Assembly: GCA_910585255.1 (NCBI GenBank) | Contig: CAJUEI010000101.1 | Span: forward strand, 1 to 12,781 | Origin: an uncultured Lachnospiraceae bacterium | Lineage (GTDB): Bacteria; Bacillota; Clostridia; Lachnospirales; Lachnospiraceae | DNA length: 12,781 nt | Direction: 5' to 3' | The notes under the pieces: model-generated | Database searches by the model: none | The model's input: only the letters and a program-made list of their open reading frames with translations | Told to the model about the DNA's origin: nothing | Shown: piece by piece, positions 7,179 through 12,781 of the stretch | Numbering within the stretch: the stretch's first letter is position 1 | How the letters are laid out: each line of letters starts with the position of its first letter | Program-made: the position numbers and the translations under genes

Positions 7179-7406
7179 TTGGCAAGTACTATCTGCTGAC
7201 AGGTGACTTCCAAGTATGTTAGAGATTCTTAGTATTCTGCTCGACTCTCAGCGATTTTCGGACACGGATGTCCGAAAAAGGTACTTGACTAGCCATGGAT
7301 GGCGTATCAAGTGCCGGTCGCATCGGAAGGATAAACAAATAGGCAGAATACTTAGAAACTCTCACACACTTTGGAGCGGAACCTGTCAGCAGATAGTACT
7401 TGCCAA
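7179..7406 (+). repeat. Large palindromic element 2 (228 bp)
   Basis: The outer arms 7179-7204 and 7381-7406 are perfect 26-bp reverse complements, and imperfect pairing continues inward. The mid-stem is TTCTTAGTATTCTG (7226-7239) with CAGAATACTTAGAA (7344-7357), with a single T-T mismatch. Inside are TTTTCGGACA (7255-7264)/TGTCCGAAAA (7269-7278), then GGTACTTGA (7280-7288)/TCAAGTGCC (7307-7315) enclosing GCCAT/ATGGC (7292-7303), then a possible CCGG/TCGG hairpin (7314-7326). The core 7226-7357 is homologous to the element 1 core in inverse orientation; the outer arms are unrelated. No transposase gene or target duplication is visible. Confidence 0.85.
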
Positions 7407-7465
7407 GCCGCCGTCCCCTTCAGATAACTCCTCTCCCTTCAGATCCCAAAATTTTTTCTTCCCTC

Positions 7466-7495
7466 TTGTAAGCTCTCCACATAACTCCGTAATAT
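7466..7495 (+). promoter_or_regulatory. Possible promoter ahead of the sigma-factor remnant
   Basis: TTGTAA (7466-7471) and TAATAT (7490-7495) are 18 bp apart, about 35 bp upstream of the remnant's start codon. This is plausible as the original promoter of the truncated gene. Confidence 0.35.
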
Positions 7496-7529
7496 ATAAG
7501 TAGATAACAAAAGGAGGAAAACCGCTACT

Positions 7530-7595
7530 ATGGAGGACAATCAAATTATAGCTTTATTTCTTGCCCGCTCCGAACAGGCAATTTTAGATGTTTAA
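7530..7595 (+). pseudogene. Remnant of a sigma-70-family factor gene (N-terminus only)
   Basis: A 21-codon frame, MEDNQIIALFLARSEQAILDV, starts at ATG 7530 with a strong AAGGAGG (7511-7517) upstream, though the 12-base spacing is rather long. The peptide strongly resembles the first residues of small Clostridial sigma-70-family proteins, where a DNKIIALFLARSEQAI-like start is followed by a KKYG stretch. Here the similarity stops dead at the TAA (7593-7595), and no continuation is visible in any frame of the AT-rich DNA that follows. It is therefore read as the 5' stump of a deleted gene. A short leader peptide is the alternative. It lies just beyond palindromic element 2, in the most disrupted part of the window. 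Confidence 0.6.
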
Positions 7596-7634
7596 GTTTA
7601 GGTTAGAATTTTAGATAGAATTTTTTCTTTTAAA

Positions 7635-7697
7635 ATTTTAGATAGAGGCTGTTATAAGAAAAAATATAGCAGCCTCTGCCTAAAATTCTGCTTTTTT
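7635..7697 (+). terminator. Hairpin with downstream T-run
   Basis: AGAGGCTG (7644-7651) pairs with CAGCCTCT (7670-7677). The stem resumes as ATTTTAG (7635-7641)/CTAAAAT (7680-7686) across an internal loop. TTTTTT (7692-7697) follows five bases later. It could terminate plus-strand transcription from the sigma remnant. On the minus strand no T-run follows, so it is a poor terminator for the peptidase gene. The flanks are rich in TAGATA motifs, including the palindrome TATCTATAGATA (7710-7721). Confidence 0.5.
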
Positions 7698-7783
7698 ATT
7701 TCTATTTTTTATCTATAGATAGACATATTTTTTATAGATATCTCTCTATCTTTAAAATTGAGACTTTATCTAAGATCAAAAAT

Positions 7784-10708
7784 TTATCCTTCAAATAAAT
7801 TTCGCTTTTCCAAAAGAATTTTTGACTGCCCAATTGCTTCCTCACTTCCGATTGCACAGACTACTCCATCCTCTAAAACAGCTCGAATGGCAGGAGCCAA
7901 TCCCCGAATGGTTTCCTGGGTAGCAGTCAGAATCTCTTCTCTCTCTTTCTGCATCATCTCATACGTTACACCCATCATATAGATCCCCAGTGCACGTATT
8001 CCCTTGCTGTAAGGCGTTAAAGGAACATCTAAGTCACTGATTGTTCCAATAATATATTTGGTCATATCCCGCTCATCTACTGTAAAGTGTTCCACATAAT
8101 CTGCAATTCCATTATAGATCTGATTGGTTTCATCCATATGAGGATCTCGATAAGAGACAAAATAAGAATCTCCATTCCGCAAAAATCCGCTCATACAACC
8201 ATATGCTCCACCCTTAACTCGGATATTCAGCCACATATACTCATAATTCATAATTACTGTTAAAATCCGCATTGCCCCGCTAAATTTATATCCGGCATTG
8301 CGGAAATTCCCGGTTCTTGCTACATACTGCACCTGAGAAGAGGTTTTAAATCCTTCATTTTTTTTGTAAGCCAAGAAATTTTCCTTTTCTGCTGTATATT
8401 CTGTATTCTCCTTCTGATAACACTGCTTTACAAACAGGGCAATCTTTGTCTTTATCTGTGCATAACCCTCTTCGTCTGCTGTATAGTTAAGGAAAAGATT
8501 TTCTTTTGTAAATAACTTCTTTGCAACTGCTTCTAACTTTCTTTGTATCTCCTCTTTCTTATTCTCAAAGTTCTTCTCCAACTGTTCTATAAATTGGAAA
8601 AATTCCAATCCGACCGTCTGATCCATTTCCCGATATCCAGGAGAAAGATACGACAGTCCCCGCATAACAGCCAGTGTATGCCCGCCGGATAATGCCTGTG
8701 CCTGTGCCCGTGATTTCAGTTCAGCAATAATTTCATACAACCGATTGGTATCTGTCACTTTCGTCCGAAACAGCATCTCTTCCGCTAGGGCAAACAGATA
8801 ATCCTGCTTGTCATACAAAGCCTTCCCGGACACTTCAAATACCGTGCGGCTTGCTTTGGCATCTTGATAATTGAGATAAGTCGAAATACTTGCGGAAAGC
8901 CCGCCCGTATGGAAATCTACTTCATTTGCAAAAGCACCATAAGAATATTCTTTTGTATCCATAAATCCAAGCACATTTTTTAACAGAGATGCATACTGTA
9001 ATTCCTCTTTTGTTAAATTCTCTGCTGAAAATAAAAATCCGATATAGCCGATTCCATTTGTATAAAGATTGTGAAACAATACCTTAATTCCGTCCTCTTC
9101 TCTTATCTCATTTGGATAACGCATCGCTTCTTTTCCGATATCCTCTCTAGAAAGCATAGGAATTTTCTCTAAATCCTCCTTTGTACTTGGGGCATCCTGA
9201 TACTGTTTTAAACTCTTAGTACGTGCCACAATCTCCTCTATCTCCGCCTCAGAAAGAGATGCCTTTTTTTCCTTTAAAGAAGCCGCCAGTTGTTCCTCTC
9301 TCTTTGTTGTAAGCCCACTCTCTGGTACTAAAACTACAACCGAAGCATGTGTATTACAAAGAATTTTCTCCCGAATCAGATTTTCAAAATATCCGGTTGT
9401 AAGCTGTGTCCGCAGCCATGCAAAAATCTTATTGCACCCTAAATAATCAAATGGCTGATCCTCTTTGTAAATCCAATTTCCAAAAATCTGTATACTATAC
9501 ATCAGCCCCTTTGGATATCTTCCAAAGTCCGCTTCCCGATACTGGAATTCCAACGTATTCATTGCTGCTTCTAATGCTCTCCGATCCAGCCCTTTTTCGC
9601 AGATCTCTGTCAAAGTATCCCGAATAATAGCCAAAAACTGTTCTTTCTTTTCTAACTGTGTATTTTTTGCCACAATCGAAAGATAGACATCTTTTAACTC
9701 CGTATCCAAATTTCCAATCACTTCCGCACCAATCTTTGCCTCCAACAGTGCTTTCTTTAACGGTGCCCCGGAAGAAGACAGCAGTGCATATTTTAAAATT
9801 TCAAAAGCAACACACAATGTCACATCCTGCCCATCTCCCAGCGATACATTATAAGAAAGATACGCTGCATTTTCCAGATTTTCTCCCTCTGCAACCGAAT
9901 AGGTCTTTTGCACTTCCCTTACCTCTGAAAATGGAGTTTGTGCCTGAATAACCGAATCAACCGAAATTCGCTCAAACTTTCCCAGATACTCCTTATCTAA
10001 CCAGTCCAGCTTTTCCTCCATATCCAGATTTCCATAGAGATAGATAAAGCTATTAGAAGGATGATAAAACGTCCGATGAAACTCCAAAAACTGCTGATAA
10101 GTCAAAGTAGGAATCACCTCTGGATCTCCCCCTGACTCATTCCTATAAGAAGTATCTGGATAAAGAGACGACAAAATCATCCGACTTAAAACCCCATCCG
10201 GCGAAGAAAAAGCCCCTTTCATCTCATTATAAACCACCCCGTTAATCTTTAGATCATCCTCTTTTTTCTCCATCTCATAGCTCCAGCCCTCCTGCCGGAA
10301 GATCTCTTCTCTCTGATAAATATTCGGATAAAACACCGCATCCAAATAGACATGCATCAAATTCTGAAAATCCTTCTCATTACAGCTTGCAACCGGATAC
10401 AGCGTCCGATCCGGATAAGTCATGGCATTTAAAAAAGTATTTAACGATCCCTTTACCAACTCCACAAACGGATCTTTTACCGGAAAACGTTCCGACCCGC
10501 AGAGAACCGAATGTTCCATAATATGCGGCACCCCTGTACTGTCCGAAACCGGCGTGCGAAACCCGATATTAAACACTTTATTCTCATCCTCGTTCTCAAT
10601 CAAAACCAATCGTGCTCCTGTTTTCCTATGCCTTAAAAGATAACCAACAGACTTAATATCTGGAAGCTCCTCTCTTTTCACTAACTCATATGCCTGATTT
10701 TCTTTCAT
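7784..10708 (-). CDS. M16C insulinase-family zinc metallopeptidase (PreP-like)
   Basis: This 974-residue protein is full length for the PreP/Cym1 branch of peptidase family M16. It carries the inverted zinc motif HxxEH as H62-I-M-E65-H66 (HIMEHSVLCGS). The likely third zinc ligand is E162 in VVYNEMKG, at the ~96-residue spacing seen in this branch. The C-terminal half holds the substrate-closing Arg/Tyr pair in RVKGGAYG (R830, Y836). These enzymes form a clam-shell chamber that degrades peptides of tens of residues. No signal peptide is seen, so it probably acts in the cytoplasm as an oligopeptidase. The ATG start has GGAG seven bases upstream. It lies 61 bp after scpB on the same strand with no terminator or strong promoter between, so co-transcription with scpAB is likely. 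Confidence 0.95.
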   Translation of the reverse strand: MKENQAYELVKREELPDIKSVGYLLRHRKTGARLVLIENEDENKVFNIGFRTPVSDSTGVPHIMEHSVLCGSERFPVKDPFVELVKGSLNTFLNAMTYPDRTLYPVASCNEKDFQNLMHVYLDAVFYPNIYQREEIFRQEGWSYEMEKKEDDLKINGVVYNEMKGAFSSPDGVLSRMILSSLYPDTSYRNESGGDPEVIPTLTYQQFLEFHRTFYHPSNSFIYLYGNLDMEEKLDWLDKEYLGKFERISVDSVIQAQTPFSEVREVQKTYSVAEGENLENAAYLSYNVSLGDGQDVTLCVAFEILKYALLSSSGAPLKKALLEAKIGAEVIGNLDTELKDVYLSIVAKNTQLEKKEQFLAIIRDTLTEICEKGLDRRALEAAMNTLEFQYREADFGRYPKGLMYSIQIFGNWIYKEDQPFDYLGCNKIFAWLRTQLTTGYFENLIREKILCNTHASVVVLVPESGLTTKREEQLAASLKEKKASLSEAEIEEIVARTKSLKQYQDAPSTKEDLEKIPMLSREDIGKEAMRYPNEIREEDGIKVLFHNLYTNGIGYIGFLFSAENLTKEELQYASLLKNVLGFMDTKEYSYGAFANEVDFHTGGLSASISTYLNYQDAKASRTVFEVSGKALYDKQDYLFALAEEMLFRTKVTDTNRLYEIIAELKSRAQAQALSGGHTLAVMRGLSYLSPGYREMDQTVGLEFFQFIEQLEKNFENKKEEIQRKLEAVAKKLFTKENLFLNYTADEEGYAQIKTKIALFVKQCYQKENTEYTAEKENFLAYKKNEGFKTSSQVQYVARTGNFRNAGYKFSGAMRILTVIMNYEYMWLNIRVKGGAYGCMSGFLRNGDSYFVSYRDPHMDETNQIYNGIADYVEHFTVDERDMTKYIIGTISDLDVPLTPYSKGIRALGIYMMGVTYEMMQKEREEILTATQETIRGLAPAIRAVLEDGVVCAIGSEEAIGQSKILLEKRNLFEG

Positions 10709-10769
10709 GCCTGCTCTCCTTTTCTTTTCTTATTCTCTAACTCCTATTTTCACGACAAATTTTTCTCTC

Positions 10770-11375
10770 TTATTCCCCTAACCCCTCCATCTCTTTTACT
10801 TCTTTTATCTCTTTTACTCCCTTTACTTCTTTTACTTCCTCTTCTGCCTCTATCTGAAACGCTTCCATTTGTTCCACTTCCACTACAGGAAGCTCTTCTA
10901 AAGAGCTCACCCCAAAGCACCTTAAAAACTCCTCCGTAGTAGCAAAAAGAATGGGTCGTCCAGGTGCATCCAACCTTCCAGCCTCACAAATCAAATGATA
11001 CTCTATCAGCTTATTCACTGCATGATCACTCTTCACGCCACGAATCTTCTCAATATCCATTTTGGTTACCGGCTGTTTATAAGCCACGATCGAAAGCGTC
11101 TCCAAAAGAGTATCTGTAAGCACCTGTTTCTTTGGAACAGAAGCAATCCGTATCAGATATTCATACATCTCCTTTCTTGTACACATCTGATAAGCCCCTT
11201 CCAGCTCCAAAATCTGAATTCCTCTCTTCTCCTGCCGATACTCTTCCTTCATCTGCTGCAGCAGCTCCCTTGTAGTCTGCAAATCACAGGAAATCGCTGC
11301 AGCAATCCGTTCTAGCTCCACCGACTTTCCCATAGCAAATAAAATAGCTTCAATCGCCGCTTTTTGTTCCTCCAT
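10770..11375 (-). CDS. scpB: Segregation and condensation protein B
   Basis: This 201-residue subunit of the Smc-ScpA-ScpB condensin compacts and segregates the chromosome; ScpB dimers bind ScpA through paired winged-helix domains. Family features are the N-terminal AIEAILFAMGKSVELERIA, the central LLETLSIVAYKQPVTKMDIEKIRGVKSDHAVNKLI and the C-terminal GRPILFATTEEFLRCFGVSSLEELP. The start at 11375 has AGGGAG seven bases upstream; an in-frame start further upstream adds 21 residues not typical of ScpB. It begins 31 bp after the scpA stop. The acidic/basic tail beyond residue ~170 ends in KEVKGVKEIKEVKEM, a run of three-residue repeats from 9-bp tandem repeats. It is probably disordered and outside the conserved fold. 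Confidence 0.95.
   Translation of the reverse strand: MEEQKAAIEAILFAMGKSVELERIAAAISCDLQTTRELLQQMKEEYRQEKRGIQILELEGAYQMCTRKEMYEYLIRIASVPKKQVLTDTLLETLSIVAYKQPVTKMDIEKIRGVKSDHAVNKLIEYHLICEAGRLDAPGRPILFATTEEFLRCFGVSSLEELPVVEVEQMEAFQIEAEEEVKEVKGVKEIKEVKEMEGLGE
10788..10841 (-). repeat. 9-bp tandem repeats in the 3' end of scpB
   Basis: About six 9-bp units encode the triplets EEV, KEV, KGV, KEI, KEV and KEM near the ScpB C-terminus. The units are related as AAAGAAGTA-like sequence on the coding strand. The length is a multiple of three, so unit gain or loss would change only tail length. Confidence 0.8.
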
Positions 11376-11406
11376 TTCTATTCTCCCTTCCCACCTTCCT
11401 CTATAC

Positions 11407-12153
11407 TTACAACGCATAGAGCAAAATCTCTTCTCCAAATCGTTCCTGCTCCACCCGAATCACACTTACTTTCACCAACTCCAAAACAGCAAGAAATGTA
11501 ACAATCACATCCATCTTTCCTGTCCTCCGCTCCAAAAGTGCCCGAAACCTCACCCCCTCCTTTCCACACCTTATCACAAACCGCCTAACATCCTCCATTC
11601 TATCCTGAAGCCGAATCCTATCTTTCTCAATCCTTCCAAACTTACTGCGAACCGGATCGATCTTCTCCTCCTGCCGCCGCATCACCTCCTGAAAAACAGA
11701 ATGAAGCCGCACAAGCGTCACATCCGCAAGCAGCACCTCTAAATCCAAAGGCTCTTCATACTCCAAAACCTCTAAAGGCATCGTTTCCTCCTTAAAGCAA
11801 TACTGCTCCGCCTCCTGCTGCCTCTCCCTCAGTTCCCCAGAAATATACTTAAATTTCTTATACTCCAAAAGTCGTTCCACCAGCTCCTGCCTAGGATCTC
11901 TCTTCTCCCCCTCCTCATTTTCCTCACAAGGCAGCAGCATCCTAGACTTAATATCAATCAGAGTAGCCGCCATCACCAAAAACTCACTTACCACATCCAA
12001 ATCCTGCCTCTCCATCTCATTTACATAAGCCAAATACTGTTCCGTAATCATAACAATCGGAATATCATAAATATTCACCTTATTCTTATCCACCAAATGA
12101 AGCAGCAAATCCAAAGGTCCCTCAAAAACCTCCAACTTTACAGGTATTCCCAT
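11407..12153 (-). CDS. scpA: Segregation and condensation protein A
   Basis: This 248-residue kleisin subunit of the Smc-ScpAB complex bridges the two SMC heads and binds ScpB. The N-terminus, GIPVKLEVFEGPLDLLLHLV (from residue 2), is the conserved start of the family, followed by DKNKVNIYDIPIVMITEQYL. Family-typical FLVMAATLIDIKSRMLLP lies around residues 62-80. The C-terminal winged helix (VTFLAVLELVKVSVIRVEQERFGEEILL) that binds the SMC cap completes it. The start is ATG 12153, with GGGAGGAG six bases upstream. A longer in-frame start at 12216 would add 21 residues of non-family sequence. A second GGGAGGAGTG copy lies about 40 bases upstream and may be a local duplication. scpB follows after 31 bp, consistent with an operon. 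Confidence 0.95.
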   Translation of the reverse strand: MGIPVKLEVFEGPLDLLLHLVDKNKVNIYDIPIVMITEQYLAYVNEMERQDLDVVSEFLVMAATLIDIKSRMLLPCEENEEGEKRDPRQELVERLLEYKKFKYISGELRERQQEAEQYCFKEETMPLEVLEYEEPLDLEVLLADVTLVRLHSVFQEVMRRQEEKIDPVRSKFGRIEKDRIRLQDRMEDVRRFVIRCGKEGVRFRALLERRTGKMDVIVTFLAVLELVKVSVIRVEQERFGEEILLYAL

Positions 12154-12257
12154 CTTACACTCCTCCCACCAAAAATCCCCGCCAATCCCACAAACCACTC
12201 CTCCCATACACTCCAAAAAGTCTAAAATTATTCCAACCTAACTCCTTGAAAAACCAG

Positions 12258-12501
12258 CCAGAGTTCGAAAGCCAATGAACACTGCAGCGACTTCGGCGGA
12301 AAACTAGAATGTCTTAGGCCTCTGCAGAAAACCTAGGATTTTTTGCCATTCTCGAATGGCAAAAAAAGGGGTGTGTTTAGCCCGCTGCACGGGCGAATTG
12401 CACCCCGTTCCGTCCGGTCAGATACACCAAAATCAGAAGCCTTAGACATTCTTGTTTTCCAGAGACCGGAGCAGCAGTGTCCATTGGCTTTCGAACTCTG
12501 G
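12258..12501 (+). repeat. Large palindromic element 3 (244 bp), divergent member
   Basis: The outer arms 12258-12284 and 12475-12501 are complementary at 26 of 27 positions. The mid-stem 12307-12324/12434-12451 pairs at 16 of 18, again with CTTAG on both arms and the same T-T mismatch as elements 1 and 2. Inside are TTTTTTGCCATTC (12339-12351)/GAATGGCAAAAAA (12354-12366), GGGGTG (12368-12373)/CACCCC (12401-12406) enclosing GCCCG/CGGGC (12380-12394), and CCG/CGG (12405-12417). Order, nesting and overlap of hairpins match element 2 although most of the sequence differs. It lies between the phosphoesterase gene and scpA. Strand is assigned by analogy. Confidence 0.75.
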
Positions 12502-12600
12502 CGTCCTCCCAACCAGTCTACTCCCAATCCCTTCCAAACTCTGGCGTCCCCCAACCAGTCCACTCCCAATCCCTTCCAAACTCTGGCGTCCTCCCCAACC
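12494..12600. repeat. 42/43-bp tandem repeat, about 2.5 copies
   Basis: Units begin with AACTCTGGCGTCC at 12494, 12537 and 12579 (periods 43 and 42) and contain CCAACCAGTC and CTCCCAATCCCTTCC. The third copy is partial. The first eight bases of the unit are the outermost right arm of palindromic element 3, so the array grew from the edge of that element. Confidence 0.9.
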
Positions 12601-12612
12601 AATTCTACTAAA

Positions 12613-12781
12613 TTATTCCACAGAATGCAACCGAATAATCAAAAGCTCAGGAGGATTAAAAAACCGAAACGGAAGCGTATGACTCCCCAATCCGGCACTC
12701 AGCAGCATAGTAGACTCCCCCCGATGAAACTCCCCCACATCATATTCTGGAAAAATCCGATAATTAGGCGAAACCACACCC
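12613..12781 (-). CDS. Calcineurin-like metallophosphoesterase, C-terminal fragment
   Basis: Only the last ~56 codons are in the window; the gene continues past the right edge. The minus-strand frame reads through SPNYRIFPEYDVGEFHRGES, then STMLLSAGLGSHTLPFRFFN and PPELLIIRLHSVE before TAA (12613-12615). The GLG...LPFRFFNPPELLIIRL ending is characteristic of YkuE-like, membrane-associated metallophosphoesterases, which end with a GLG-S-x-x-x-P-x-R-F-x-NPPEL block. The metal-binding N-terminal motifs lie outside, so family assignment rests on this tail only. Possible roles include cell-envelope or lipid phosphoester hydrolysis. It is on the same strand as scpA but separated by about 460 bp holding palindromic element 3, so co-transcription is uncertain. 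Confidence 0.8.
   Translation of the reverse strand, partial: GVVSPNYRIFPEYDVGEFHRGESTMLLSAGLGSHTLPFRFFNPPELLIIRLHSVE

Noticed and set aside
6947..7213. 88-residue hydrophobic repeat protein on the minus strand
   Set aside because: The open frame is a by-product of a 45-bp repeat. It begins inside element 2 with no ribosome site.
12339..12366. Intrinsic terminator between the phosphoesterase gene and scpA
   Set aside because: The 13-bp hairpin has T's before and A's after on the plus strand, within the stem; neither strand gives a hairpin followed by a separate T-run.

Overview
The window looks like chromosome from a low-GC Firmicute, most likely a Clostridia/Lachnospiraceae-type gut anaerobe. 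The pointers are strong purine-rich Shine-Dalgarno sites, GTG and TTG starts beside ATG, an AsnA-type asparagine synthetase, a Firmicutes-style scpA-scpB pair, and many intrinsic terminators. This is inferred from gene content and sequence style; no species can be named.

Layout, left to right. (1) 1-209: the 3' part of a highly structured plus-strand RNA ending in a textbook terminator, convergent with (2) asnA (222-1232, minus). (3) A two-gene minus-strand operon (4837-1353) encodes a heterodimeric ABC exporter. Its stop and start codons overlap (TAATG), and one ATPase site is degenerate. (4) 4838-5600 has no recognised gene; it holds the exporter promoter, a large palindromic element (element 1) and the merR terminator. 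(5) A divergent merR-family regulator (minus) and a short-chain dehydrogenase (plus) share a MerR-type promoter with a 19-bp spacer and a perfect operator dyad. (6) 6847-7783 is accessory-looking: four 45-bp tandem repeats, a second palindromic element in opposite orientation to the first, a 21-codon remnant of a sigma-70-family gene and an AT-rich hairpin. (7) A minus-strand housekeeping cluster reads from the right edge: a calcineurin-like phosphoesterase (3' end only), a third divergent palindromic element with an attached tandem repeat, scpA, scpB, and a large M16C (PreP-like) zinc peptidase.

ScpA and ScpB are the non-SMC subunits of the condensin complex, and the peptidase follows them closely, so the three are probably co-transcribed. 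The merR/SDR pair is a self-contained regulated unit and lies between two inverted copies of the palindromic element.

The most interesting signal is the family of three ~230-245 bp elements (4967-5204, 7179-7406, 12258-12501). Each has long outer arms that are perfectly or nearly perfectly self-complementary but differ completely in sequence between copies. Inside is a mid-stem carrying CTTAG on both arms, so that the same T-T mismatch recurs, enclosing several hairpins. Elements 1 and 2 share a ~131-bp core in which paired positions change together. That suggests selection on, or a copying mechanism through, the folded form rather than a protein. I do not recognise it as a named element.
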